Assembly: GCA_019247515.1 (NCBI GenBank)
Contig: JAFAOS010000126.1
Span: forward strand, 1-61,504
Direction of reading: 5' to 3'
DNA: 61,504 bases
Origin: Chloroflexota bacterium
GTDB lineage: Bacteria; Chloroflexota; UBA6077; CF-72
The position numbers and the translations under genes are program-made. Shown in pieces: positions 18,375 through 30,912 of the stretch. The stretch's first letter is position 1. Every line of letters starts with the position of its first letter. The notes under the pieces were generated by a model. The model had not been told where the DNA came from. It saw only the letters and a list, made by a program, of their open reading frames with translations, and searched no databases.

Positions 18375-18563
18375 ATGGCCATGGCAATGTTCGAGGCCGT
18401 GCTGGTGGTGGGTGTGGCTTGCCTTGTGATGGCCGCGATCGTCGCGCTGGCTCGTCCATTCGAGCGCTGGAAGCCCGTCGCGATTCGGTTGTCCGTCTTC
18501 GGCGCGGTCCTGGCGGTCGGCAGTTTCATTGTAATGCTGGCCGCCGGCGGACTCGGCGGCTGA
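18375..18563 (+). CDS. Small two-span membrane protein
   Basis: This 62-residue frame starts at ATG 18375, with alternative ATGs at 18381 and 18387. It has two hydrophobic segments, EAVLVVGVACLVMAAIVALA and AIRLSVFGAVLAVGSFIVML, split by a short basic loop (RPFERWKP). It lies divergent from the VWA gene and convergent with the PD40 gene. No family was recognised. The composition is typical of genuine small membrane proteins, but the RBS is weak. Confidence 0.5.
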   Translation: MAMAMFEAVLVVGVACLVMAAIVALARPFERWKPVAIRLSVFGAVLAVGSFIVMLAAGGLGG

Positions 18564-18605
18564 GACGCCGTTCGGCGGTGCGAAGTCCCAGCGCGTCGCG
18601 AGGCT

Positions 18606-19811
18606 TTAGCCGCCGCCGCCCGTCGCGCGCCACGGCGAGCGCGGCGCGAGCCACTGACGGACCTGATCGGCCTGGTCACGACTGACCGGCACCGGTTTCG
18701 ACGTCGCGTCCAGGCTCGCCCCGCTGGTGATCTGGCGCGGGTCGCCGAATGATTCGGTGCCATCCGCCGAACGACGAATATCCACACTCCAGAGCTGGAA
18801 TCCGTTCGCGGTGAGCGCCAGGTACCCCAGCGAATTGCCGTCCGGAGTCCACACTGGATTGGCAATCACGCCGCTGACCACCTGTCGCGGCTCATCCAGT
18901 TCGGCACGCCCGTTGCTGACCTGCAGGTCTGCCACATAGAGGTCCTCCTGCGAGCCGGAGCCGCGCGCGACGAAGGCGATCTCCGTCGCGTCTGGCGAGT
19001 AGCTGGCCTGGCGCGCCGCCTGGTCCGGCGGTGTCAGCGCAACCGGATATCTCGTCGAGACGTCCAGCCACTGCAGCTGCTCCACCAGCTGCTCGCCGTC
19101 GTACGCGTAGCGAGTGAAGATAATCTGGCGCGGGTCCTCGGGACTGACCGTCACATCCTGGTCGCCGCCGCCGTACGCTGGCGGACTTGTGATCTGCACA
19201 GGTGCGATCTGTCCGAAGCTCAACTCCCAGACAGCCAGGTCACCCTCACCGGTGCTTGCTTTGTTCAAGTCGGCCAGCGCGTACAGCCGCTGTCGATCCG
19301 GCAACAAGACCGGCTGGCTGGTCCAGTGACTCAGCGACGCGCTCGAGCTGACATTGCGGGTGATCGGCCGCGGCGGTCCCTGGCTGGAGGCCAGCCAGAG
19401 ATCGGAGGCATTGCGCGAGCGCTCGACGAACACCAGCGCATCGTCGCCCAGCGCGGCCTGGCCGAGAGAGCCGCCATCGGTCAACTGGAATGGAGGGCCG
19501 CCGTTGATCTCCCACAAGTTGCCGTCGATCACGAACAACCAGGCCGAATTCGGGGCGGACAGGGGTTGCGGAGTTGCCACGACGGCGGTCGGAGCGACGC
19601 GGGTGGGCGGGGGCGCGGTCGTGGCCACGGGCGCGTCAACCACTGGCGCGGACGACGAACCTACCGCGCTCTGTGCTGGAGCGGATGGTGTCGGCTTCGC
19701 GCGCTCGCGCGTCGCCACCACCCCCGCCAGGCTGTTCAGTCCCAGCGTTCCGCTCAAAAGCCCGCCGGCGATGAACACCGCGAGCGCGGCGGAGCCCAGT
19801 TGCCTGATCAT
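18606..19811 (-). CDS. Membrane-anchored TolB/PD40 beta-propeller protein
   Basis: The protein has 401 residues. An N-terminal membrane segment (~5-30, LGSAALAVFIAGGLLSGTLG) precedes a Pro/Thr/Ala-rich linker (~35-85). The rest contains repeats of the PD40 type, such as QASYSPDATEIAFVARGSGS, NPVWTPDGNSLGYLALTANG and VTVSPEDPRQIIFTRYAYDG, predicted to form a beta-propeller outside the membrane. The start overlaps the stop of the LCP gene by ATGA, so the two are co-translated. This suggests a shared envelope role, perhaps in glycopolymer attachment or sensing. Confidence 0.75.
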   Translation of the reverse strand: MIRQLGSAALAVFIAGGLLSGTLGLNSLAGVVATRERAKPTPSAPAQSAVGSSSAPVVDAPVATTAPPPTRVAPTAVVATPQPLSAPNSAWLFVIDGNLWEINGGPPFQLTDGGSLGQAALGDDALVFVERSRNASDLWLASSQGPPRPITRNVSSSASLSHWTSQPVLLPDRQRLYALADLNKASTGEGDLAVWELSFGQIAPVQITSPPAYGGGDQDVTVSPEDPRQIIFTRYAYDGEQLVEQLQWLDVSTRYPVALTPPDQAARQASYSPDATEIAFVARGSGSQEDLYVADLQVSNGRAELDEPRQVVSGVIANPVWTPDGNSLGYLALTANGFQLWSVDIRRSADGTESFGDPRQITSGASLDATSKPVPVSRDQADQVRQWLAPRSPWRATGGGG

Positions 19812-20968
19812 GTGCTCGAACCGGACTTCAGCAAACGGGCCACCGCCGGCCGGATCGCGGTCCAGTTGGGATACACCACTTGCTGCGTGCCATCCGGTGA
19901 ATAGCCCAACGAGGCAAAGTCAGGCGCGGAGAGCACCTGCTGATGGATCGCGTCCGGCGGCACTTTGCGCGCCAGCGCGGCGAGCTGGAGCACGGCCGCG
20001 GGCGAGAGGTCCGTTTTCACCGAATCCTGGAGGTCCGCCGCCAGCTCAGGTACCTGACCCACGATCGCCATGGTCTGAACGTGGTTCTTGATCGCCAGGA
20101 GTACCTGCTGTTGGCGGGCTGAACGACCGAAATCAGACTGAAGATCGCCATGCCGAGAACGGACGTACTCCAGAGCCGTCGTGCCATCCAGGTGCTGTGG
20201 GCCAGCGGGAATGTACAGTCGGAAGAAGGCGTAGGGATCCTGGGAATTCAGATCATCCGGATACATCTCGTCCAGGATCGGATGCTGAACTGTTACGTCC
20301 ACTCCACCAAGCGTGTCGATGACCTGTACCAGACCGTTCAGTCCAACCCAGGCGTAATAGTCGACCTTGACCCCGAACAGCTTCTCCACGGTCGAGCGAG
20401 CCAGCGCAATGCCACCCACCTCGTATGCCACGTCGATCTTCTGGTACCCGTAGCTGGCGATTGGAACCCAGAAGTCACGTGGAATCGAAATCATCGCCAC
20501 GTCCGACGACCCAGGGTCAATGCTGACCAGAATCATCGATTGCGTCAGTACGGCGTTGGCGGTGAATTTCAGATCGTTGTCGCTGCCCAGCAGAAGGACA
20601 TTGAAGCGTCGATTCGGCAGCAGTGGACCGGGCGCGGAGTTGTCTTCAGCTACGTCGACCGACACCTCGGTGCTGTCAGGAACGGGCGTGACGACCACGT
20701 CTGCGCTGGAGCCGTCGGGCTCGGACGCCTCTGGCGCGCTCTCCGTCGAGGTGGGTGGCGGCGCCGGCTCGAACTGAACGTCAGGCGGGGGGGGCGGCAG
20801 CACGGCGGGTTGCGACGTGTCGGGGACCTTCTGGCCTGTCATCTGCAAGACGGCGAACGGCACCGCGTACCATTCCGGGAACAGAACGCGGACCGTGAGC
20901 TCGAGTGCGAAGAGCACCATGACTCCGGCCAGGACGAGCCCGGCCAACAGAGCGGCTAGGCGGAGCAT
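19808..20968 (-). CDS. LytR-CpsA-Psr (LCP) family envelope protein
   Basis: The 386-residue protein has one N-terminal membrane span (~5-27) and a long acidic/Pro-rich linker. The LCP domain runs from FNVLLLGSDND through ILVSIDPGSSDVAMISIPRD. The typical late motif ALEYVRSRHGDLQSDFGRSA carries the Arg residues that bind polyprenyl phosphate in known members. LCP proteins transfer glycopolymers from lipid carriers to the cell wall. The usual Asp after the first strand is replaced (ALTQSMILVS). It forms a coupled pair with the PD40 gene. Confidence 0.88.
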   Translation of the reverse strand: MLRLAALLAGLVLAGVMVLFALELTVRVLFPEWYAVPFAVLQMTGQKVPDTSQPAVLPPPPPDVQFEPAPPPTSTESAPEASEPDGSSADVVVTPVPDSTEVSVDVAEDNSAPGPLLPNRRFNVLLLGSDNDLKFTANAVLTQSMILVSIDPGSSDVAMISIPRDFWVPIASYGYQKIDVAYEVGGIALARSTVEKLFGVKVDYYAWVGLNGLVQVIDTLGGVDVTVQHPILDEMYPDDLNSQDPYAFFRLYIPAGPQHLDGTTALEYVRSRHGDLQSDFGRSARQQQVLLAIKNHVQTMAIVGQVPELAADLQDSVKTDLSPAAVLQLAALARKVPPDAIHQQVLSAPDFASLGYSPDGTQQVVYPNWTAIRPAVARLLKSGSST

Positions 20969-21169
20969 CGAGGCGCACGTCCAGATTGGCCCGGGGCCAG
21001 GGCGGGGCTGAGGCGCGATCGAGCCAGCACTGCTTCAGGATACGGTCCGGCGTGCAGTCCGGCTTGCTACAAACGCATCAGATCTTGGGAGATCTTCATA
21101 TTTGCACGCATGATCGCGAATATCGCGCGTGTGCAGCAAGCGAGCCGCGCCGCGGTCACGGACGAGTGG

Positions 21170-21886
21170 TCACTCGTGTTCCTTCCGTCCACGCCGGTTG
21201 AGATTACTGACCAGCAAGGCCACGACTGTCACGAGATAGAGCTGGCCGGTCAGTCCCTCGGTCGCCGACAGCATCCGCCCAACATTGGTGCTGGCCACGA
21301 GGTCGCCGTAGCCCACCGTCGCGAGTGTGATGAAGCTGAAATACAGGTAGTCCGACGTGGTCGCAGACGGCAGGGAAGCGAAAAAAGGCGTACCCGCAAA
21401 CAGGGCACTCGCCGAAAACACGAAAGAGAAAAACAGGCCGATGAGCAGGTACACGCACAGCGCACCGACGATGGTCTGGCGCGTCACGTCGGGATTCTGC
21501 ACCAGGCGTTCGGCGAGAACAATTGACGTGGCGGCGATCAAGATCGCGCCGATCACCAGAACCACGCCAGCCGGCACAAACCGCACCGAGGGCAGACTGG
21601 ACAGGGAACCAACGATCAGGGCAATCACGACCAGCACCGCCGCCGAGCGGCGGGTCCGCCTCGAGACCTCCGCGGTGCGCAGCGCCAGCAGCAGCGCCGC
21701 ACCGATCAGGATGAGCGAGACTGACTGCGCCAGTGCGCCGCCCTGCACGACTGAGGCGATGAGGATGGCGAGGACGATGGCGAGCAGAACGAGACCGTAC
21801 CCGCGCGGACGGTGGCGTCTCGCATCCCCGCGCGCTGGCGAAGCTTCATCCGCGGGCCCCGACGGGCCGACGTCGTCAGGGTGCAT
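21170..21886 (-). CDS. Two-pore-helix potassium channel family protein
   Basis: This 238-residue protein has several hydrophobic segments (first ~30-50, then ~57-70, 85-100, 105-125 and 140-165), a pore region YLYFSFITLATVGYGDLV with the potassium selectivity filter TVGYGD, and a last span (GQLYLVTVVALLVSNL). The N-terminus is charged and cytoplasmic. There is no RCK domain or other ligand-binding domain. It is a simple ion channel, probably tetrameric; gating is not evident. It stands alone with about 160-200 bases of non-coding DNA on each side. Confidence 0.9.
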   Translation of the reverse strand: MHPDDVGPSGPADEASPARGDARRHRPRGYGLVLLAIVLAILIASVVQGGALAQSVSLILIGAALLLALRTAEVSRRTRRSAAVLVVIALIVGSLSSLPSVRFVPAGVVLVIGAILIAATSIVLAERLVQNPDVTRQTIVGALCVYLLIGLFFSFVFSASALFAGTPFFASLPSATTSDYLYFSFITLATVGYGDLVASTNVGRMLSATEGLTGQLYLVTVVALLVSNLNRRGRKEHE

Positions 21887-22045
21887 TACTCAGCTGACTG
21901 CGCGACGCGACGAGCGCGGCTGACAGCGTCGTCGTGCGGTGGAGCCTGTCAAGCCTCAGGTGGATCGTGCGACAGTGGTTCTGGAGCGGGCCGAGCGCGC
22001 CGCGGATATCAGCGCGCGTGCCGGCCGTGCTCAACAGATTGGCGG

Positions 22046-24974
<2,929 letters not shown>

Positions 24975-24986
24975 CGGGACACTATG

Positions 24987-25178
24987 CTATCGGATGCTCA
25001 GCAGGAAGCCACCGGTGATCACGGCGGTGATGACTGCCAGGACGCCCAGCACGTAGGCGAGCATCGAGAGCAGACCCGCGCGCTCGGCCGTGCCGGCCAA
25101 CCGTCGGTGGGCGATGAAAGCCACGACCGCCACGACGCACGCGCCGAGGCAAACCACGAGGATAGTGCCAGGTTGCAT
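24987..25178 (-). CDS. Small two-span membrane protein
   Basis: This 63-residue frame has two hydrophobic segments, ILVVCLGACVVAVVAFIAH and LSMLAYVLGVLAVITAVITG, with a basic loop between. It starts at ATG 25178, 33 bases after the OppF-like gene, and ends 12 bases before the HpaB gene, so it sits inside the operon. No family was recognised. Confidence 0.5.
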   Translation of the reverse strand: MQPGTILVVCLGACVVAVVAFIAHRRLAGTAERAGLLSMLAYVLGVLAVITAVITGGFLLSIR

Positions 25179-25210
25179 GCGGTCGCGCGACGAAAAAAGG
25201 AGGGTTGGAG

Positions 25211-26194
25211 TCAGTCGTACAGGTGACAGCTCACCGTGTGCGAGTCTCCGACCTGGATCACGCGTGGCGCCACCTTGCGACAGATGTCCATCGCCGCCGG
25301 GCAGCGCGGGTGGAAGTGGCAGCCGGCCGGCGGATTGAGCGGGGACGGCATTTCTCCAGAGAGCACCACTTCGTCGGTCCTGTCGTCCGGATGCGTCGGC
25401 AACGCGGCGGACATCAATGCCCGCGTGTACGGATGGCGCGGATTGGCGAACAGGTCGTCGAGATCGTCGCCGTCCGCATATTCGACAACCTCACCCAGGT
25501 ACATGATCGCCACGGCGTGGCTCATGTAGCGCACCGTCGCCAGGTTGTGGGCAATCATCAGATAGCTGAGCCCGTACTGCGTCTGGATGTCCTTCAGCAA
25601 ATTCATGATCTGCGCGCGAATGGACACATCCAGCGCCGAGACTGGCTCGTCCAGCACAACCAGCCGCGGATTGAGCGCCAGTGCCCGCGCCACGGCGATG
25701 CGCTGTCGCTGTCCACCACTGAACTCGTGCGGGTACAGCTCTGCCTGGTCGGGTCGCAGGCCCACCTGGGCCATGAGCTCCAGCACCTTGCTGGTGATCT
25801 CCTGTTTGGTCATGGTGGTATTGACCACCAGCGGTTCGGCGATGATGCTTTTGACGCGCATCCGCGGGTTCATCGACCCCCACGGATCCTGAAAGACGGC
25901 CTGAACGTTGGAGCGGTAGTCTTTGAGCTCCGCTCGTCCGAAGTGACCCACGTCCTTGCCGTCGAACAGGAGCTCGCCGCCGGAGAGCTCCTCCAGCAGC
26001 AGCACCGCCTTGGCCACCGTGGTCTTCCCAGCGCCCGACTCGCCCACCAGGCTGAGTGTCTCGCCCGGACGGATCGCGAATGACACGCCATCGACGGCCC
26101 GCACCCAGGCAACGGTCTTCTGCATGACCAGGCCGTGCGTCACCGGGTAATGCTTCTTGAGGTTGCGCGCTTCGAGGATGGGCGTCTCGGTCAC
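25211..26194 (-). CDS. OppF/DppF-like ABC transporter ATP-binding protein
   Basis: The protein has 327 residues from GTG 26194, chosen because GGAGGG lies seven bases upstream and the GTG overlaps the OppD-like stop (GTGA). Walker A is [12 protein letters not shown], the signature is [15 protein letters not shown], and Walker B is [13 protein letters not shown]. The C-terminal oligopeptide-transporter extension has [17 protein letters not shown], a Cys/His-rich segment typical of OppD/F. It energises the permeases encoded at 27170-28992 together with the OppD-like subunit. Confidence 0.93.
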   Translation of the reverse strand: MTETPILEARNLKKHYPVTHGLVMQKTVAWVRAVDGVSFAIRPGETLSLVGESGAGKTTVAKAVLLLEELSGGELLFDGKDVGHFGRAELKDYRSNVQAVFQDPWGSMNPRMRVKSIIAEPLVVNTTMTKQEITSKVLELMAQVGLRPDQAELYPHEFSGGQRQRIAVARALALNPRLVVLDEPVSALDVSIRAQIMNLLKDIQTQYGLSYLMIAHNLATVRYMSHAVAIMYLGEVVEYADGDDLDDLFANPRHPYTRALMSAALPTHPDDRTDEVVLSGEMPSPLNPPAGCHFHPRCPAAMDICRKVAPRVIQVGDSHTVSCHLYD

Positions 26195-27168
26195 GCGCCA
26201 ACCCTCCAGCATGCGGCGGAGTGATCGTCCGAGGCCGACATTTCCGGTGGTTCCTCGAGGTGGCAGCGGTCGAACACCGCGTAGCACCTGGGCGCGAATC
26301 GACAACCTGGCGGCAGATTGAGCAGCTGCGGTGGCTGACCCTCGATCGACGCCAGGCGCTCGACCTTGCGGTCGAGCCGCGGCACTGAATTGACCAGGCC
26401 GATCGTGTAGGGATGCTGCGGATTATCGAACAGGTCGCGCACGCTGGCGGTCTCGACGATCTTGCCGGCGTACATCACCGCCACCCGGTCGCACATGCGG
26501 CCGACGATGCCGAAATCGTGGCTGACGAAGATCATCGCCACGTTCGTCTCGCGCTGCAGGTCTTTGAGATGCGCCAGGTACTGGGCCTGAATGGTCGCGT
26601 CGAGGGCGGTGGTGGGCTCGTCGGCAATGATCAGTTTCGGCAAACAGGAGACGGCGATGCCGCCGACGACGCGCTGGCGCATGCCGCCGCTCATCTGGTG
26701 CGGGTAGTTTTGCAACCGCTCGCGAGGTGAGGGAATGCGCAGCAGACGCAGCGCTTCGGTCACCTGGTCCCACAGCGCCTTGCCCGAAAGGTGCTGGTGC
26801 TGACGGAGCGGCTCGGCAACCTGCTCGCCGACGGTGTACACCGGGTTGAGCGAGGCCATCGGGTCCTGCAAGATCATGGAGATCTTGCTGCCGCGGTAGT
26901 CGCGCATCTCGGACTCGCTCAGTTGCAGCAGGTCCACCCCGTCGAACAGGACCTTGCCGCCGACGATCTTGCCGCCGGGCTGAGGGATGAGGCGCAGCAA
27001 CGACAGGCTGGTCATGGTCTTGCCCGAACCGGACTCGCCGACAATGCCGAGCGTCTCGCCCGCCTCCAGCGAAAAGCTCACGCCGTCGACCGCTTTGACC
27101 ACCCCGCGGCGCGTAAAGAAATACGTCCGCAGGTCCTCCACCTGCAGCAACGGCTGCGCCGCGGCCAC
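26191..27168 (-). CDS. OppD/DppD-like ABC transporter ATP-binding protein
   Basis: The protein has 325 residues from GTG 27168, one base after the stop of the upstream permease gene. Walker A is [12 protein letters not shown], the signature is [14 protein letters not shown], and Walker B is [13 protein letters not shown], followed by the switch [14 protein letters not shown]. The end carries the usual [17 protein letters not shown] segment. It pairs with the OppF-like ATPase. Confidence 0.93.
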   Translation of the reverse strand: MAAAQPLLQVEDLRTYFFTRRGVVKAVDGVSFSLEAGETLGIVGESGSGKTMTSLSLLRLIPQPGGKIVGGKVLFDGVDLLQLSESEMRDYRGSKISMILQDPMASLNPVYTVGEQVAEPLRQHQHLSGKALWDQVTEALRLLRIPSPRERLQNYPHQMSGGMRQRVVGGIAVSCLPKLIIADEPTTALDATIQAQYLAHLKDLQRETNVAMIFVSHDFGIVGRMCDRVAVMYAGKIVETASVRDLFDNPQHPYTIGLVNSVPRLDRKVERLASIEGQPPQLLNLPPGCRFAPRCYAVFDRCHLEEPPEMSASDDHSAACWRVGA

Positions 27169-27169
27169 C

Positions 27170-28072
27170 TTAGATCTGCCTCAGACGCGGATCCAACCGG
27201 TCGCGCAGCCAGTCGCCCAGGAAGTTGCCTGAGAGCACGACGAGTCCGATCGCCAGGCCGGGGAAGAACGAAATCCACCAGGCGGTATCGATCAGCCCGC
27301 GACCGTCCGAGACCATCGAGCCCCAGGTCGGCGTCGGCGGCGGGATGCCCGCGCCGAGATAGCTCAGCGCCGACTCGATCAGAATCACCAGACCCACCGA
27401 CAGGGTGGCCAGGATCAGCATCGGGTTGATCACGTTGGGAAAGACATGCGTGAGCATGATGCGCAGCGGCGAGCAGCCAATGATGCGCGCCTGCAGCACG
27501 AAATCGGCGTTGCGCAGTTTCAGGACCTCGCCGCGGATCAGACGCGCGTATCCCGCCCAGCCCAACAACGAGATCGCCAGGACCACGGTCGTGAACGACG
27601 GGCCCAGCGTGACCGCCAGCAGCAGGGCGATCAGGATCGCGGGGAACGCGAGGCTGATGTCGGTCACGCGCATGAGCAGACCGTCGAGCCATCCGCCGAA
27701 ATAGCCGCTGACGATGCCCAGCGCGGTGCCGATCGTGCCGGTGATGAGGATGACCAGCAGCGACACGCTGAGCGAGACTCGAGCGCCGTAGATGATGCGA
27801 CTGAGGACGTCGCGACCGAGCTTGTCGGTGCCGAGCAAATGCGCATCGGTGCCGCCGGCAAACGCCGGCGGCTGCAGTCGGGCGCTGAGCGACGTCTGCA
27901 GCGGGTCGTAGGGGGCGATCTGCGGGGCGAAGATGGCCCCGATGACCATGATCAGCAGCACGGTGGCGGGGATCAGGAAGTTGAGTTGCAGAAAGACGTC
28001 CCAACGCCGCGCGGCGCGGCGCCGTTCGCCCACATCTACGAGAATCTCTGGCCGACCGAGTGCAACGTCCAT
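27170..28072 (-). CDS. DppC/OppC-like ABC transporter permease
   Basis: The 300-residue protein has a basic N-terminus, a first membrane span (NFLIPATVLLIMVIGAIFAP), the family's periplasmic stretch HLLGTDKLGRDVLSRIIYGA, and the permease core with EAA-like VLKLRNADFVLQARIIGCSP. It is the second membrane subunit of a peptide-type importer. It begins five bases after the DppB-like stop. Confidence 0.93.
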   Translation of the reverse strand: MDVALGRPEILVDVGERRRAARRWDVFLQLNFLIPATVLLIMVIGAIFAPQIAPYDPLQTSLSARLQPPAFAGGTDAHLLGTDKLGRDVLSRIIYGARVSLSVSLLVILITGTIGTALGIVSGYFGGWLDGLLMRVTDISLAFPAILIALLLAVTLGPSFTTVVLAISLLGWAGYARLIRGEVLKLRNADFVLQARIIGCSPLRIMLTHVFPNVINPMLILATLSVGLVILIESALSYLGAGIPPPTPTWGSMVSDGRGLIDTAWWISFFPGLAIGLVVLSGNFLGDWLRDRLDPRLRQI

Positions 28073-28077
28073 CTGGG

Positions 28078-28992
28078 CTACAGCCTGATTCTAGGGTCCA
28101 CGTAGGCGTACGCAAGGTCGACGAGCAGATTGATCATGAGCACGACCAGGGCGACCATCACCGTGATGCCCTGAACCACGGGGAAGTCGCGACCCGAAAC
28201 GGCCGTGACCAGCAAGCGGCCAACGCCTGGCCAGGCGAAGACGTTTTCCAGGATCACCGCGCCGGTGATCAGACCCGCAAAGATGGCGCCGGCGGCCGTC
28301 ATCGGCGCGATCAGCGCATTGCGAAACGCGTGCTTCCAGATCACCGTTCGCTCTGGCATGCCCTTGATGCGCGCCATCTTGACGTACTCGCTGCCGAGCA
28401 CGTCGAGCATGCTCGATCGGACCAGACGCAGCATCCCGGGCATCAGGAAGAACGCCAGGGTCAGCACGGGCAGCACGTAGTGCGACGGATCGCCGGTGCC
28501 TGAGGTGGGCAGAAGCTGCCAGTGCACCGAGAAGATGTAAATGGCGACGATGGCGACCCAGAAGCCGGGCAGCGCCTGACCCAGGACGGCCAGGAACTTC
28601 ACACCGTTATCCAACCATGAATCACGTCTGGTGGCCGCCAGCACCCCGAGCACCAGCGCCAGGCCGATGCCGAGGACAAAAGCGCTGCCACCCAGCGCCA
28701 GCGAATTGGGGAGCGCTTCGCCGATCATCGTCGTGACCGGGCGACGCTGGATCAACGACTGGCCAAAATCGCCGCGCGCCAGCCCGCTCACGAAGACCCA
28801 GTACTGCTCGGGTAGCGACTTGTCCAGCCCCAGGGTTGCGCGGATGTTGGCCAGGTCCGCGTCCGTGGTGGTGGCGGTGCGCATCAGATCGACCGGGTCG
28901 CCGGAGGCGCGCACCAGCATAAAGATCAGGAGCGACATCCCGAGCAGTGAGACGAATGTCTGGAGGAGTCGGATGAGGACTACGCGGCCCAT
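28078..28992 (-). CDS. DppB/OppB-like ABC transporter permease
   Basis: The 304-residue protein has the classic N-terminus (RLLQTFVSLLGMSLLIFMLV), the RATLGLDKSLPEQYWVFVSG loop, and the EAA region LGSEYVKMARIKGMPERTVI. GGAG precedes ATG 28992. The ligand class of this family is peptides, nickel, glutathione, oligosaccharides or small aromatic/opine compounds, so the name does not fix the substrate. Confidence 0.93.
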   Translation of the reverse strand: MGRVVLIRLLQTFVSLLGMSLLIFMLVRASGDPVDLMRTATTTDADLANIRATLGLDKSLPEQYWVFVSGLARGDFGQSLIQRRPVTTMIGEALPNSLALGGSAFVLGIGLALVLGVLAATRRDSWLDNGVKFLAVLGQALPGFWVAIVAIYIFSVHWQLLPTSGTGDPSHYVLPVLTLAFFLMPGMLRLVRSSMLDVLGSEYVKMARIKGMPERTVIWKHAFRNALIAPMTAAGAIFAGLITGAVILENVFAWPGVGRLLVTAVSGRDFPVVQGITVMVALVVLMINLLVDLAYAYVDPRIRL

Positions 28993-29007
28993 GAGATGAA
29001 CTCCAGA

Positions 29008-30768
29008 TCAGGCCGAGGCGTGCTGGATGCCCGCGTAGGCGTCCCAGATGCTCAGGTATGACTTGGTGGTGAACTGGCCGACATTCTGCCCAACGACGAA
29101 ATACGTCGGGACGGTCACGAGCTCGACGTTGACCCACATCTTGTCGTAGCCGTAGTGCATCATGTCCTGCCACAGCTTTTTGGCTTTGCTGTCGTCGAGC
29201 TCCGTCGTCGCCGCCTGGTACATCTGATCGGCGGTCGTGTCGTTGCTGGTGGTGTGTACACCGGTCGAGGTGAACATGTTGGCCGAGTGGTACACGTTGT
29301 TGAAGAACGTGGGACCGACCCATGGCCAGATGGCGCCGACCTGTTTCTCGCTGGGATCCGTTGCGCGCACGAAGACCAGGCCTTGATAGACGGGCGTGTC
29401 GACGACCTGGATGTCGACGTTGACGCCAACAGCCTCCCAGTAGCCTTGCAGGATCTGCATCACATCGGCATTGACCGCCTGTGTGTACAGCTCGATGGTC
29501 TGCGGGTTGAATTTGCCAGGATAGCCGGCGTCTTGCAGTAGCTGTTTGGCCTTGTCGGGGTCGTAGGGGTCGGGCACGAAGCTGGAGTCGAAGCCCCAGG
29601 TCTGCTCGCTGAAGAACCACCAGCCACCCGGCTTGGCCAGGCCTTTGTAGTACGTGTCGCTCATTTCCTGGCGATTGATGGCGTACGACATTGCCTGACG
29701 GACACGGATGTCCGATGTCGGGCCCTGGGTCATGAACGTGCCCGGGAAGCTGATATTTGCATTGGTCGGCAGGCCGACTTCCTGCAGGTGGAAGCCGTTG
29801 CCCTTCAATTCGATCAACCGATCAAACGAAACATTGTTGATGATGTCGACATCGCCCCGCTCGAGCTGGGCGACGCGGGTCGACTCCTCGGGCACGAGCG
29901 TTTCGGTGACGTGTTGCCACTGCGGTTTGGTAGAGCCCCAGTAGTCAGTGTTGGCGTCGAGCTCCATACTCGTCTTCGGCACCCACCTGGAGTACTTGTA
30001 GGGTCCGGAGCCGATGGGCTGCGCGCGGAAACCATCCTGGCCGACCTGGTTGAAGTAGTTCATCGGCAGGATACGCGTCCATGCGAAAGGCACCTTCAGC
30101 GGCCACTCCGGGCGTTGCGCCTTGTAAATGACCGTGGACGCGTCTGGAGCCGTAATGGACTCATTGTTTTTGAGGATGTACGGCGACCACGGATTGGTGG
30201 ACTCTTTGGAGCCGAAGCGCTGGAGTGAAAAGACCACGTCGGCGGAGGTGAGCGGGTCGCCATTGTGGAATTTGATGCCGTCACGAATCTTGAAGGTCCA
30301 GGTCAAGCCGTCTGAACTGAGGTCGTAGTTCTCGGCCACGCCGCCGACGACGTTGCCCTGCGCATCGAAGGTCAGCAGCGAGTCGTACATCGCCCAGCCC
30401 CAGAACGACTCGATGTTGATCGGGTCCATCGACTCGTTACCGAAGTCGGCGTTGGCGAAGCGCAGGTTGCCGGTCGGCGCACCTCCGGCTGGCGCGGCCG
30501 CCGGCGCGGTGGTGGGTGGGGAGGTCGGCGCAGCCGCGGGCGCGGTGGTCGGGGCGGCGGGCGCCGTGGTTGGCGCCGCGGCGGGCGCGGTGGTCGGCGC
30601 GGCCGTGGCTGGCGCGGCGGCAGCAGGTGTGTTAGCCGCCGGCGAGGCGGCTGGCCCGCACGCGGCGAGCAGGGTGGCGGCGCCGAGCGCGGTCCCGCCG
30701 ACCCGCACGAGGAATGTTCGTCGGGTCCATGCCTGACCCTGGATTGTGTTGCTCGGCGGCGTGTGCAC
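29008..30768 (-). CDS. Family 5 (peptide/nickel-type) solute-binding lipoprotein
   Basis: The 586-residue protein starts at GTG 30768 behind GGGGAGG. A twin-arginine-like signal (TRRTFLVRVGGTALGAATLL) leads to a lipobox (LLAACG). A ~55-residue linker made almost only of Ala, Pro and Thr follows (about residues 41-98). The ligand-binding part has family 5 signatures: TFKIRDGIKFHNGDPLTSAD, then VRQAMSYAINRQEM and DPYDPDKAKQLLQDAGYPG. It is the first gene of the importer cluster that runs leftward into HpaB and the O-demethylase. Confidence 0.92.
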   Translation of the reverse strand: MHTPPSNTIQGQAWTRRTFLVRVGGTALGAATLLAACGPAASPAANTPAAAAPATAAPTTAPAAAPTTAPAAPTTAPAAAPTSPPTTAPAAAPAGGAPTGNLRFANADFGNESMDPINIESFWGWAMYDSLLTFDAQGNVVGGVAENYDLSSDGLTWTFKIRDGIKFHNGDPLTSADVVFSLQRFGSKESTNPWSPYILKNNESITAPDASTVIYKAQRPEWPLKVPFAWTRILPMNYFNQVGQDGFRAQPIGSGPYKYSRWVPKTSMELDANTDYWGSTKPQWQHVTETLVPEESTRVAQLERGDVDIINNVSFDRLIELKGNGFHLQEVGLPTNANISFPGTFMTQGPTSDIRVRQAMSYAINRQEMSDTYYKGLAKPGGWWFFSEQTWGFDSSFVPDPYDPDKAKQLLQDAGYPGKFNPQTIELYTQAVNADVMQILQGYWEAVGVNVDIQVVDTPVYQGLVFVRATDPSEKQVGAIWPWVGPTFFNNVYHSANMFTSTGVHTTSNDTTADQMYQAATTELDDSKAKKLWQDMMHYGYDKMWVNVELVTVPTYFVVGQNVGQFTTKSYLSIWDAYAGIQHASA

Positions 30769-30912
30769 GATGCCTCCCCGATTAGCTGACCAGTCCCGTT
30801 GCAGCTTCCATTGCCGCGACCTGCGCCTATCGACCTCCAGAACCGTACAAAATCATACATCGAGCACCGCACCCACAGCAGGGAACATTGTCGACCTGGT
30901 AGATCAACAACA

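Noticed and set aside
30769..30912. Promoter with TATGAT-like -10 box for the importer operon
   Set aside because: A TATGAT is present on the minus strand near 30852-30857, but no acceptable -35 lies at the right spacing, so it is not called.
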